DNA from: Anastatus disparis
Taxonomy: Eukaryota; Arthropoda; Insecta; Hymenoptera; Eupelmidae
Assembly: GCA_017163975.1 (NCBI GenBank)
Contig: JAFFSR010000366.1
Location: 310,001-374,000, forward strand
Direction: 5' to 3'
DNA: 64,000 bases
Positions 53,977-64,000 of this stretch are shown piece after piece. The notes beneath the pieces were generated by a model that saw nothing but the letters and a program-made list of their open reading frames with translations, did no database searches and was not told the DNA's origin. The position numbers were made by a program, and so were the translations under genes. How positions within the stretch are numbered: position 1 is the stretch's first letter; each line of letters starts with the position of its first letter.

Positions 53977-54714
53977 TTAGTTAATTTTTTTATTATTTTT
54001 ATCTCCACGATTGTTGTATTCGTAACGAGAGTGAAACTCTTTTTCCAACTCTTCTATATCAGTTGAATTTTTCCGCTTACGATTTCTACTGTATGGTTTA
54101 TTAGGTTGTGATATTTTATACAAATGTAATACATCTGTATTACCAATGAGTTTTGCTGGTGTTTCCGTCAAGGTTAAGAATCTTGTAATTTGTGTTCTAC
54201 CAGGAGGAGGAGGAACGGAATCTGCCTTTTTTCTTCGTACAACGTCATTAACTAGCTCTATAATGTTCGAATTTGGAATAATACTACCCTCTAGTGTAAC
54301 TTGTCCTGTATTATCCCATTTCAATACGTTTCCTACAGTGCTTGTTCTCCAATGGTTGAGTAACAAGCGTGCGCCCCTCTTATAACTCTTTGGAACATTT
54401 TCGAAAATTGTTTCTTCGTTGAGTGGCGCTGCTAGCGTAGCATCTGTTTCTTCGATTTTATGTTCCGTATCATTTGCATTTTCGTGTCGTTCTACATTCT
54501 TGAAGTGAAGATATTTTTGGAGTATTTGCATGTATTTTTGATACTTTTTGCGTTCATCTGTAATACTTTTGGAAAAAAGGATATCATGCATTTGGGCGTC
54601 TAATTGTGACAAGTTGTCACCCTTAGTTTGGACAGTATGTTCTGTTTCGCCGTTGTCTTGCTTTTGTTTCGTTTCGTTGCCTCTTTCGAATTCATCTTCG
54701 AGAATGATTACCAT
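53977..54714 (-). CDS. Polinton B MERxRKMV-type conserved protein (245 codons)
   Basis: The start ATG at 54714 (MVIILEDEFERGNETKQ) is preceded by codons matching the MERARK start of element A except that the first ATG is ATA here. It reads GDNLSQLDAQMHDILFSKS, ERKKYQKYMQILQKYLHF, GARLLLNHWRTSTVGNVLKW, PNSNIIELVNDVV and a basic C-terminus RNRKRKNSTDIEELE. No break is visible in this frame. The role is unknown, although it is conserved next to the integrase. Confidence 0.72.
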   Translation of the reverse strand: MVIILEDEFERGNETKQKQDNGETEHTVQTKGDNLSQLDAQMHDILFSKSITDERKKYQKYMQILQKYLHFKNVERHENANDTEHKIEETDATLAAPLNEETIFENVPKSYKRGARLLLNHWRTSTVGNVLKWDNTGQVTLEGSIIPNSNIIELVNDVVRRKKADSVPPPPGRTQITRFLTLTETPAKLIGNTDVLHLYKISQPNKPYSRNRKRKNSTDIEELEKEFHSRYEYNNRGDKNNKKIN

Positions 54715-54738
54715 TTTTCTTGTACGTTCTATTGTTTG

Positions 54739-55225
54739 TTAGTTATTTGACCCAAATATTTTCGATACTAAAGTACCTATGATTGGTGCCAAAAGTAAAG
54801 TTTTTTACCTTTGTAAAAAAACTTCCGCCGTTTTGAACGATGACACGTTTCTTCTGATGCCAGCTTGACCCAGTTTGTGTGCTTTTTTTTATCTTTTTTT
54901 GTTACTAGTTTACGCAAAACGTGTTTGTATTTCCTTAGGCGCTCTTTTTGTGAATTTTTTAATTTTACAGTACCGTGTAATACGTACAAGGCACACTCGC
55001 ATATACACTTGATTAAGTTTTTATCAGCTAAGCGAAGTAAAACCGCTCGTTGATGATTGTCTGAATGCCAAAGAGCGTTTAAAATTGCGATACACTTTTT
55101 ACTAAAGTTTGTCGATAAACATCCGCACTGACCACCGGTCTGGTTAAATTTCTTCTGCTTTTTCCCCTCTTTTTTATTCTCGATGTTTTCGAAGCGATAG
55201 CAACTGTTGCACTGATCACACAGAT
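54739..55225 (-). pseudogene. Polinton B small Cys-rich/hydrophobic-tailed protein, frameshifted
   Basis: The frame from about 55225 has GGQCGCLSTNFSKKCIAILN, HQRAVLLRLADKNLIKCIC and KERLRKYKHVLRK. Frame changes near 54850 and 54815 precede KRVIVQNGGSFF and LLLLAPIIGTLVSKIFGSNN with a stop at 54739. It corresponds block by block to 43519-43980. The start codon is uncertain. Confidence 0.65.
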
Positions 55226-55257
55226 CATTTTCTCAAAGTTTGCATTTTATATCCAAC

Positions 55258-55455
55258 TCAACGAAATTTGGAATGATACTTTGGTAAGTATACGTAGTGT
55301 GCTCTGTCATCGGGAAAAATACTGGTTCGAAAACGTCATTCATCCTTGGTGCTTTGTTTCAAGTCCAAGAAAAGATACCCGTGCGGTACTTGTGTACTAT
55401 CTAAATAAGCTTCTTGCAAAAATTTTGGAACGGTCGGAAATTGGTTGAATATAAC
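55258..55455 (-). pseudogene. Polinton B packaging ATPase C-terminal fragment
   Basis: Only the last ~60 residues remain: VPKFLQEAYLDSTQVPHGYL, FLDLKQSTKDE, a TGA, RFRTSIFPDDRAHYVYLPKY and the terminal stop. It follows directly on a polymerase B fragment in another frame. Everything upstream in the ATPase, Walker motifs included, is gone. Confidence 0.8.
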
Positions 55456-56575
55456 ACGTTTCATTCATACCGTGATTTTCACGACGCGTAACACACCATT
55501 TACTTCCTCACACATGCACAGCTCTAAAAGTATTGTAACGTTTGTTACATCTGAAACAAATGTTCACAACATCGCAAATCTTTTTGTTGTTTTTTTTGTA
55601 TGTCCCCGATTTTTTATGATTAGTGTAACATTGATTACCGTAAAAATTCCGATTACATTCATCACATTTTATTAAATTTACATTTTCTGAATCACACGGA
55701 GGTTTTACAAAACACGCTGAACAAATTGCTGTACAGTTATGTTCATTAATAAGTCGGTATCTTTTATTACAATATTCACAAAAAAATCTGTCTCGCGGAG
55801 CAGCGGATAAATTTAAAACTGTGTCATAATGCCGTGTTCTTTTATTATATAAAATATTTATTACACCATACAATTCGGAATTTACATATTGACGACCGTT
55901 GAAAAAAGGGGGCTCACCGTTTCCAAGAGCAGTGCTATCAAAAACTACTATTGCTATTTTATACTGAGAGTAATATTGTTGAAATATTTCAATCTCGTGA
56001 ACACCGCAACCATCTGTCGGGATCTTGACATTTGCTTTGTTTATAAGCAAATTTGTCCGATTTTTTGCAACGCTCGTCTACCATCGCGAATATTTTTCCA
56101 AATTCCGCGCGTTTCTTCATTTGCAGATTTTTTCAACTCAATATGTGCTTTACCCACAACTAGTGCTCGAGGAAGACACATATTATCATCGTTGCGGATA
56201 GACACAATGGATCTCTGCCCCACGGTGTCAATTGTCAGCTTTTTACGTTTATTTCCAGCACCGATTGGCACATTAACAAATAACGCCGATAAAATGAAAC
56301 TTTCATCTATGTGAGAGTTTTCATTGCTTTGGGCTAAGCCGTTAATTAATCCCCATAAATCGTTATAATTAAAGATACCTGTAGGTTTTATTGACGAATC
56401 TGATGCTCCGCGTGTAAAATTCATACTTCGCATGCTTACACTTAACATATCATTTGCGCGTACTAATGAAATTAAATACGCATGAATATCACGTATAGCT
56501 AATTCTAACCATACAATAGGAATAACATTTTCAGGCGGTGAAACTATTTTCATTAACAACTGTCGACCATTTAAT
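55430..56575 (-). pseudogene. Polinton B DNA polymerase B N-terminal region, truncated
   Basis: The pre-exonuclease part of the polymerase remains: VSPPENVIPIVWLELAIRDI and IVSIRNDDNMCLPRALVVGK (56041-56559), a frame change near 56045, then GCGVHEIEIFQQYYSQYKIA, FFCEYCNKRYRLINEHNCTA, CDECNRNFYGNQCYTNHKK and CFRCNKRYN with many Cys/His pairs (55508-56050). The trace ends near CYIQP at about 55440. No exonuclease or polymerase motif remains. Acidic Asn/Asp-rich codons ahead of 56559 may be its N-terminal extension. Confidence 0.88.
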
Positions 56576-56905
56576 TGATAACATCATCATTTTCATTAGT
56601 ACTGTTCCTTACATCACTTTCATTAGCATCATCATCATTATCATCATTATCATCGTTATTGTCAGAATGGTTGAAAGCAGCTTCAACATTACTCTGTGTT
56701 TCATTACCCCTATTACCACCACCACCTCCTACTTATACAGGATTTGCTTCAACAGAAGATAATGATAATACTGATGACAAATCCCCATCATAGTCTATAC
56801 TTTCAGGTTTGCTCGAAATTATAGATGCCGATGAAGAGTTTGATATGGGAACGATAGAGGATGAGGAAGAAACATAGGAAAGAATAGAATTTTCATCATC
56901 TGAAA
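56576..56905 (-). other. Possible Ser-rich/acidic exon upstream of polymerase B
   Basis: After an AAATTTCAG acceptor-like site near 56905 the minus strand reads DDENSILSYVSSSSSIVPIS and a Ser/Asp-rich stretch. A TAA near 56740 is followed by GGGGGNRGNETQSNVEAAFN and an Asn/Asp run. This could be the disordered N-terminus of the Polinton polymerase or part of a separate acidic gene. Evidence is weak. Confidence 0.35.
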
Positions 56906-57031
56906 TTTAATCAATAATTTTTTATTATTATATTTTATTAACATTTTTTTATTAATAATTTTCGCTAACAATTTTTTATCAGTAATTTTTATTATTATTT
57001 TTATTATACTTTGAAAATATAATAATAATAA

Positions 57032-57885
57032 TTAGTCTTCAGGAGGTCCAGAAAAACTTTCACTTATACGACCCAATATTTCTCCCAAGTCTTGTTCGTG
57101 GTATAAAATTGAGTTTGGATCAAAAACCCATCGCATTTCTTGAGCACGCCTAACATACATTATGCGCCGTACCTCTCGAGTTAAGTAGCTTGGGAGATCG
57201 TAAAAGCTCTCACTGACCCTCCGAATGACTTTAAATATAAAATTAAACAAAATACTAATAATGAAGTTAAATTAATATAAATCATTTTATTAAGAAACAT
57301 TAGTAACTCACATTCATTAACAAGATGATCTTGTAGAATATTTTGATTGAATGAGTGTTGAGTCATTACACCGTCACTCAGTTGTTGATACGAGTCTTAA
57401 TCTTCGTCTTGTTCTCTCCAAAAAAAATTATACAGCTGAGCCAATCTTGCATTCCATTCGTCTTCTTCGTTGAAATTTGCACTCGATTGATTGTGAGTAG
57501 CAATTGTATTTTCGATTCGTTGCCATACTGTGTCCCGACTTATGTTATAGTGGGATAAAAAATCTTGAATCCGTCTTGCTATTCTATCAGCGTCATCTTG
57601 TTGCTGATTTTGCTGTTGTTGCTGCTGTTCGCGATATTGTTGCTCTCTCTCATCAATATTTTCATTATTAAGATCTTCATCTATATTATTTTCATGATGT
57701 AATTCTTGCTCGTTTTCAATGTTATTATCAGCCATATCTGGAGAGCTAACATTTTCATATTCATCAGGCACTGTGTCAACATCTGAGCTTACATCTGTAT
57801 CTGATATATATGGTGACGTATGCATTGATTCGTCGTCGTCATCATCATCACTATCTCGCAAAAGAATTTCTAATGCTGTAAAAAT
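57032..57885 (-). pseudogene. Acidic Gln-rich gene with an intron and one premature stop
   Basis: After a TTTTTACAG acceptor near 57885 the exon reads LRDSDDDDDDESMHTSPYIS, an acidic stretch, a poly-Gln tract (REQQQQQQNQQQDDADR) and DFLSHYNISRDTVWQRIEN, FFWREQDED, TAA. The same frame continues with SDGVMTQHSFNQNILQDHLV. A GTGAGT donor near 57313 and a TTTAAAG acceptor near 57232 then join it in frame to RRVSESFYDLPSYLTREVRR and MYVRRAQEMRWVFDPNSILY, ending GPPED. No family is recognised. The start exon is not identified. It may be a host gene or part of a transposon. Confidence 0.5.
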
Positions 57886-59021
57886 AAATAAAAAATTTCT
57901 TTTTTGTACAAATAATCTATTTTTGTAAAATATATGTTAAACAAATTTATAAAATTTTAATATGTATGTTATTTATTAATATTATGTATTTATTTTAATA
58001 GTACATAATTTTTTTCGTATCTTAATATAAAATATATTAAACACACGCGTATTACTATACATACGTTAAGAATAGGAGTCAATAGAAAATCAGAGAGAAC
58101 GTGCATGAAAAAACTTAGTGGTAGGAGGAAGACTAACCGTTCTCATACATCAAAGAGTAGGTAGTCTTTTCTCTTTAGTATAAACTATAGTCCTATATAC
58201 TCTTTCTCTTTCTAACCTTGCGCTACCTCATATTCTCACTCGATACTGTAATACAAATGCGCCAAAGAATAAAAGTATACAAAATATAAAATTATAAATT
58301 TCATAACGTAAAAATTAAATTAAAAAAAAAAATTTTCATTCAGAACATTTTTATGGTTAAAATAAAAATTAATATCATTTTTATTTGTTCAGAATTTGTC
58401 AAAAATATTTTTCTTACGTCTCATGACATAAAGCGAATTTTAATCATTGTAGCATTTATATTCATGTTTATGTCAAGATTATGAGTAAGCTCATATGATT
58501 AGTACGACAGAACGTATAGTTTTTCTCTTTTTTTTTCACTAAGTTTTAATATGTTCTCTCTCTTTTCTCCGTATACTTATCTCCTATTCTTAGCATATAT
58601 GTGATTATATTAAAACATGTAAAAAATATTTTATGGCTAAATTATATTGACAACTAAAAATTTCTATTACGTTAATAAATAATATTTTACAGAAATGATG
58701 ACAAATAAAAAATCTATGTTATTAATAAATATCATTTTACAAATTATATTAATAAATAATATTTTATATTAAAAATTAATAAAAATGTTCAAGTGAATAT
58801 TTTGACATTATTTGTTTATTAATATATAAAAATTCAATCATCATGAAGTAATCATAATAAAACAATATTCAATTTTATTTCATGTATTAAAAATACTACG
58901 AACAGATTCAAAAATAGTTAAAAAATTTATATCAATTTTAAATTTAGTATACTTTTTGAATCTTACACGTATACCCGTTTCATGTTTATGATGCGATAAT
59001 GAGACGATATATACGTACAAA

Positions 59022-59058
<37 letters not shown>

Positions 59059-61408
59059 TGAGCATATGGGAGATTAGTGCGCGTGAAATACAAGTACGTG
59101 CTCTAAAAATCCATTATATTAATGAATAATATTTTTTATTTATATTTAAAAAAATATATAAATTTGCTATGAATTAAAATTTTTAGGAACAATGTTTTTG
59201 ATATTATTGATTTTTCTTTCAATTATTAAAAAACCTATGACATTTAAATAAAATCAAATTATTTTCAATATAAAAATTCATATTAATAAAATTTAATAAT
59301 AAATATTGAAAACAAAATTTTAAAATAGATTTAAAATTTAAAATGGTCAAAAATTAATTTAAGAAAATCGCATAGATAAAAGTGTGCAAGTTGAAATTGT
59401 ACGCTTTATGTATAAAGTAAGACCACGAGTCAACCTACAAAATCAATATTAATAAATTTTAATATTAATAAATATTAAAAATAAATTTAACACGTTTAAA
59501 ATCTTATATGTAAACAACAAAAAAGTTTAAAAGAGGTAGATAGAAAGAAAGCCAGGCCTACAAGCTACATTTGTTTTTATAAACATGTCATAAAACCCTA
59601 CAATAAAGCTGTAAAGACCCGAGTAGAAAGAACCATGATTCACGATAAGTATCCGACATACGAGAAGCGCTCAGACTTTTTTAATTTTCGTTTCTCTTCC
59701 ACACCATATTCTTAAGATACAAGAAATAATTTTTGTTTAATTAATTAAAAATTGAAATTTTTATTATGTCATCTTATAGAGAGCACCCATGTTCGTTTCT
59801 CTAGAGCTAAAGCTCTTAAGAGTTTCAAAATTCACTTATTTTTTCGATATCTCCATTATTTTACGAGATATCAAGTGTCAAAGTTTCCGAATATCGAATT
59901 TAATTTTAAGTGAAAATTTTAAATCACCTACCTTTTTTTTCTTCGAGCTCAAAAACTATTTCTTGCAGAACTGTGATATTGAACCACCTTTTTTTCTTGA
60001 TATATTCTACAATAATTTCATGCGCGTTTTGATTATTTTTTATAAATTTTTTATAAAAATACGCAATTTTTCGCGGGCCACAAAATTGTAATAGAAACAC
60101 CATTTCACGTTTTAACTGAATGAAAACCATTCTATTAACACCACGCCGCTATATCAAATTACACAATGCATTTATAAATGGTTTAGATGGTCGTAAATGA
60201 CCCACAATTTTATATATTAGACGGTGCAACGCTGTATCAGCTGGAGATATCATGATTGATCCCATTGTGACTGATACAAAATTTATTAGAGGGCTGCCTT
60301 TTATACCTTTTAATAAAACAGAGTGGGAGAAAAAAATTTCAAATTAATGATTATTTTTTCATCATGTAGGGATCAATGTTACATGATATTATAAAGGTCC
60401 TAAGCGAATTTCAACAGGAAATTTATATATAGATAATTAAAATTATTTCATGTTAAAGATAAATTATTTCTTAGAATAATACGCTTTGTTTTAAATGATA
60501 TGGTTTTACATTATTCCACTAAAATGAAATGTAAGAAATAGCACTGAAAAATGTTTTTAAACAGTTTGCAAAATGTAAAAGGATATTTTTATCTTACGCA
60601 CGGTATTAATGTCATTTGATATTAGTATGATGTTGCGTTTGTTTTTCATGAACAGGATATTTACTAGATGATCGTTGAGAACTCTTATGCTTACGTACAG
60701 AAAAAATTCTAAGAATAATATGTCACAATTAGTTTTATAAAAATGAATATGATATCAAACTATAACAAATATGATTTCAAACCGGAAATTTATATTTTGA
60801 TAAATGTAATTAATTTTACGCTCATTTTATATAACAAAATAATTTCTTAGAATAATTTCGGTAGTTTCTTTTTGAAATTATAACTGCGAAATATTAAACT
60901 TGAGTTTTTTATACGGAGATCAGTTTCGTCTTCTCTACAGGAAATTTACAAATTGATAGTACGCAAATTATTTAACCAGCATCTTCTTAATCTTAATGTT
61001 GTATATGCTTTCTTTAAAAAATAAGCCTTTTATTTTTGAACGCTGCTTTGAGGTACGACGGAAAAAGGGTATCATTTTACTTTTGTCTTAGTATAACGGT
61101 CACTTTTATTTTTCCTTAGCATATGTGTTACTGCAGCTATCTTATTTTTCGACAAATGTAAACAGTTTAAGTTTGTTGCGGTGTTTTTTCACGTCTCATA
61201 AATCCAAAACATTTTCTTTCTATGTTTGAAGAGATTTAATACGTGTAGAAAAAATGTTTACAGCTTCGGTCATAAAATAGATCTTCTTACTTTATCCGGT
61301 GTTGAACATATTGTTTTATTTTTGTCAACATCCAATGTTAATATTAAGCTTAAGTCTAAAAATTTTTCGTCAAAGGGTCAGTTCTGCTTTTGACTCTGAT
61401 TAGAAATC
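57886..61408. other. AT-rich segment without a supported gene
   Basis: About 3.5 kb of AT-rich sequence. An (AG)n microsatellite lies at about 59024-59053. The frames at 59789-60091 (plus) and 59924-60130 (minus) overlap in low-complexity DNA and show no domain. No inverted-repeat element with clear ends was found by eye. Confidence 0.5.
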
Positions 61409-61588
61409 ATGTCAGATGAAGAGATCATAAACGTTGACGGAGATTCGGACTCCGACTACGATTTAAACATGCACGAAATAGAACTCGTGCGACGCGATAA
61501 TACACCTTTGCCATATTCATCGTCCATTGAGAGTATAGTACAAGAGGATTCTGGTGATGAGATAACCCAAATAACCAAAACCCAATAA
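61409..61588 (+). CDS. Short acidic ORF (hypothetical, 59 aa)
   Basis: It reads MSDEEIINVDGDSDSDYDLN, then HEIELVRRDNTPLPYSSSIE and VQEDSGDE, before running into an ATAACCCAAATAACC repeat that supplies the last codons. The composition resembles the disordered acidic N-termini of some transposases or nuclear proteins. The upstream context AAATC-ATG is reasonable. It may be a first exon truncated by the repeat. Confidence 0.35.
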   Translation: MSDEEIINVDGDSDSDYDLNMHEIELVRRDNTPLPYSSSIESIVQEDSGDEITQITKTQ

Positions 61589-61840
61589 CCCAAATAAATA
61601 AAAGTCCGTTTATCTGAACATTTGTTCATTACGTGTGTTCATACCACAATTAGGTACGTGAATCAATCTAACCAATCTAGGCAAAAAGGGAGGCAAGGTA
61701 TTGATTACCCAGCCAACTAAGGCAAGGTGGGAACGCCCAGCCGATCAAGGTAAGACGATGGCTACCCAGCCAATGAAGGCAAGGTATTGATTACCCAGCC
61801 AATTAAGGCAAAGTGGGAATGCAAACATTTATCTGATAAG
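61563..61840. repeat. Short tandem repeats (ATAACCC words and CCCAGCCAA units)
   Basis: 61563-61600 has ATAACCCAAATAACC-type words. 61690-61830 has CCCAGCCAACTAAGGCAAGG units with variants at about 30-40 base spacing, including a longer unit with GGTATTGATTACCCAGCC present twice. Confidence 0.8.
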
Positions 61841-61843
61841 ATG

Positions 61844-62168
61844 TTAAAAAATAGCCCCGTTTAAATTTATGCAATGTTGAATTCTACGTTCAAAATTTTC
61901 AACTGTGGACAACAAAACGTGACGCGGAATAACTCTACAAGCTTGTGTGATGCGTTGCATCATATCTTGCCGTGTTGTTGGTTGTTGTGCCAAAACAACA
62001 TTTTTCAAGTAGCCCTATAAAAAGAAATCTGGAGTTTTCAGATCTGGTGATCTTGTACACCACTCAGTAATGTTACTACCAATGCCTATCCATCGTCTTC
62101 GCTATCGTTGGTTCAAGAAGTGACGAACCATTAGTGAGTGATGACGTGGTGCACCATCAGTAGTATAT
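61844..62168 (-). pseudogene. Tc1/mariner-type transposase C-terminus, two stops
   Basis: The minus strand reads DGAPRHHSLMVRHFLNQR, stop, RRRWIGIGSNITEWCTRSPD with LKTPDFFL, stop, GYLKNVVLAQQPTTRQDMMQ, RITQACRVIP and VENFERRIQHCINLNGAIF with a final stop. The DGAP-H and SPDL-P-DFF signatures hold the second and third acids of the DDE/D core. The second stop replaces the Trp normally in FFLWGY. The N-terminal half with DNA-binding helices is absent. Confidence 0.9.
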
Positions 62169-62192
62169 AGTTAGGTATAATGAGTCATAACA

Positions 62193-62312
62193 ATGACGTC
62201 ATCATACCTACCATTCTTATCTATTGTTTACAAAACAATCTTATCTATTGTTTACAAAACAATCTTATCTATTGCTTACAAAACAATATTATCTATTGTT
62301 TACAAAACAAAC
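62193..62312. repeat. 24-bp tandem repeat, about four copies
   Basis: The unit is close to TCTTATCTATTGTTTACAAAACAA, with one copy having GCTTAC and one AATATTATC. It follows the transposase relic directly. Confidence 0.9.
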
Positions 62313-63455
62313 AATTAAGTTAATTATTTTATGGCTGATTCCATTCAGATTCATGCAGGCCGTCACTGATCAAATTTTTTTTTTCTTCTAAGTAATAAAA
62401 ATACCTTCTATTATGTATATAAAGATAAAATTTACCTCGTAGAACGCTCAAAAATCTTTTTTTTTTACTACAGCAATTTTAGTTTTGGATGTAAAAACGA
62501 AAATTCAAAAATTGAAAATGAACCTCTACTTTTAAATGACTATAGCTCCGTCAATTGTTAACGTTTTTGGTCGTTCTTTTAACGAAAGTGTGCGGAATTC
62601 TGTCTAGTTTTAAATTCAATCTCGATTTTTGTAATACAATTTGATCTCACTGAGTTATTTACGAAAAACCGAAAAAAGGGATTTTTTTCAAACACGATTT
62701 TCTCAAAAACTATATTTTTTTTTTTTGAAATTTTTATATGATTTTATAAATAAAAATACTAACTTTTAGGGTAAGTAAGAATATGCGATTTTGCCTTATT
62801 TTTTTTTAACAGATTTTTAAACGTTTTTTTTATATTTTTGATTTTAAAACATTGATACCATGGCGCATCGTACTATTTTTCCAACTTTATGTGTTCTTAC
62901 AACTATTTTTATGCTTTTATTTATTAATCTATCAAAAATATCAACAATAATCTTTGAAATAAACCCTGGATCGAATATTTTGATCAATTAGAACCAAAGT
63001 TATGACGATTTCAAGTTTAAAAAAAATGCTAATACTTTAAATAAATATATTTACTTTGAATTTTGAATTTTGAATTTTGAATTTTGAATTTTGAATTTGA
63101 ATTTGAATTTTGAATTTTGAATTTGAATTTTGAATTTTGAATTTGAATTTTGAATTTTGAATTTTGAAAAGGTGAATTTTTTAAATACTAAAATATATTA
63201 TTTGGTCATTGTCAATGAACAAATAATATGCGATACAATAAAGAAAGAACACTAATGAATTGAGAACTAATATGAATAAAAAAATCCGAATTTGAATAAA
63301 ACCTTTCAATTTACTTCTTGCCACTCATGTCTCGAAGTTTTGGCAGTGTAGATTTGGTTTTGTTCACTTTTCCAAAAGTGAATCTTTCGAATACTTAATT
63401 TCATTTCTTTTGCATTTCCTAACCATTCCATTTTTTTTGTCAGTCAAAAAACTTC
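62313..63455. repeat. AT-rich spacer with a GAATTTT microsatellite
   Basis: No gene supported. 63055-63167 is a run of GAATTTT / GAATTT units (7-8 bases). Elsewhere the sequence is A/T homopolymer-rich. Confidence 0.75.
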
Positions 63456-64000
63456 TTACTCATCCTTGTGGATAACAAGAATGTTAATCAACGGAGTATA
63501 TTTTGATACGTGAGTGGCGAAATTTTCAGCGTTTCTAATAAAATCTGCACTCTTCTTGAACAGATTATGCGTGGTAGCATAATGTTTAACTAAACCACCA
63601 ATACCGTCACAAACGCCTTTACCATGACCTGTTGCAGAAAAAAGCCATTTTCTGTTTACTTTTGAGTTTTGAAGCTCATAGAATTGATATCTATTTTTAA
63701 AATGACTGGCAGCTCTATCGGAAATGGTTATGATTTCATCAAGATCTTGCGCAATATGTTTTTGTTTTAAGTTATCGATGATTAAATTTATAGCCATTAG
63801 GGCATGAGACGAATCATGTTTAATATCGTCAGAGACGGTGACATAACTGAATGTTTCATCATTTCCTAAATAGCATACTGACGTAAATATTGATATTTGG
63901 TTTTTACTCTAATGATAGCTTTGAATTTCATTTTGAAGCAGAACTGTCCAATTTTCTGCAAAATCGACATGAATAACTAATTGGAAGTCATTATTTTTCG
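63456..64000 (-). pseudogene. DDE-like transposon protein remnant, continues beyond the window
   Basis: The minus strand is open from the window edge except for one stop near 63910: VIHVDFAENWTVLLQNEIQS, stop, SIFTSVCYLGNDETFSYVTV, HALMAINLIIDNLKQKH, ITISDRAASHFKNRYQFYEL, KWLFSATGHGKGVCDGIGGL and VKHYATTHNLF. The patterns VDFAEN, SD-x-x-x-SHFKNR and GHGKG-x-DGIGG recur in many metazoan transposon-encoded proteins with a DDE-like (RNase H fold) core, usually annotated as uncharacterised. The Asp in VDFAEN and the Asp in SDRAA would be the first catalytic acids. The superfamily name is uncertain. Confidence 0.7.

Larger units (their letters stand above)
46298..56575 (-). mobile_element. Polinton (Maverick) remnant B
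   Basis: The minus-strand gene order equals element A, with a longer polymerase N-terminus and a shorter ATPase tail. It lies about 1.3 kb from element A in the same orientation. Protein-level divergence between A and B is high, so they look like distinct insertions or families rather than a recent duplication. A TTAA-type miniature element sits between protease and terminal protein. Terminal repeats were not found, so borders are approximate. Confidence 0.9.

Noticed and set aside
54146..54742. Plus-strand frames opposite the Polinton genes (also at 42593, 47234, 50584, 55889)
   Set aside because: They are antisense shadows of minus-strand genes with recognisable homologous counterparts in both elements.
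36491..56575. Stop-codon reassignment to explain in-frame stops in Polinton genes
   Set aside because: TAA, TAG and TGA all occur, together with frame changes, deletions and insertions, which is ordinary decay.
59789..60130. Overlapping plus- and minus-strand frames of 100 and 68 codons
   Set aside because: Both are low-complexity, mutually antisense and without motifs.
61563..61600. ATAACCC words as a telomere-like tract
   Set aside because: The run is short and irregular and does not match the insect TTAGG repeat. It lies within a mixed tandem-repeat block.

Overview
This is very AT-rich eukaryotic nuclear DNA, most likely from an insect. No intact host gene is certain. The basis for an arthropod is the content: two Polinton (Maverick) elements, a Helitron fused to a Ulp1-like peptidase, Tc1/mariner debris and dense families of miniature and foldback transposons, all of types common in insect genomes. 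The species cannot be named from the sequence alone. Nearly every coding remnant has in-frame stops, frameshifts or insertions, so the window reads as an old, repeatedly invaded transposon graveyard.

Layout. 1-2,710 holds T-rich and GGGCC-word repeats and a 29-bp minisatellite carrying a small transposon. 2,768-12,054 is a decayed minus-strand Helitron: Ulp1-like peptidase, Lys-rich region, Rep, then PIF1-type helicase. It is cut by two foldback elements with TTA target duplications, by a miniature element with CAC termini and by a CCC-terminal foldback; a plus-strand DNA polymerase B scrap also lies within it. 12,055-26,100 is almost gene-free: three copies of a CCCATATGG foldback, a locally duplicated locus, a tandem pair of GC-stem palindromes, a 3.9-kb element holding two satellite arrays, and a 2.7-kb CCCTAGCGG element with a ~394-bp higher-order repeat. 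26,697-30,643 is a foldback split by a 3.4-kb DNA transposon (long inverted repeats, 4-bp AACT duplication) that carries a broken transposase. 31,045-36,022 has an RS-domain relic, a CCCTAATGG element, a long foldback and a CG-rich palindrome.

36,120-45,006 (element A) and 46,298-56,575 (element B) are two related Polinton remnants in the same orientation and gene order on the minus strand: polymerase B, packaging ATPase tail, small hydrophobic protein, conserved MERxRKMV-type protein, integrase with chromodomain, minor capsid protein, basic core-like protein, double-jelly-roll major capsid protein, a conserved MDxVIDIQG protein, adenovirus-type protease and a terminal protein of unknown role. 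Both have lost the polymerase palm and the ATPase Walker region, with different breakpoints. The A protease is the only frame that still looks whole with its catalytic residues.

57,032-57,885 is an acidic, Gln-rich minus-strand gene with a plausible intron and one premature stop. The right end has a Tc1/mariner transposase C-terminus and, running off the window, a DDE-like protein remnant.

The most notable pattern is a set of seven elements that share CCC-type inverted ends and 2-bp target duplications. Three of the subfamilies (five copies) are built inside from short complementary words of the type CAGTT-TT-x. Each subfamily uses its own word variant, but they keep the same order of arms and the same hinge motif, TTGAGACA / TGTCTCAA. 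Several insertion models here can be tested inside the window, because interrupted reading frames or paralogous empty sites reveal the exact target duplications.
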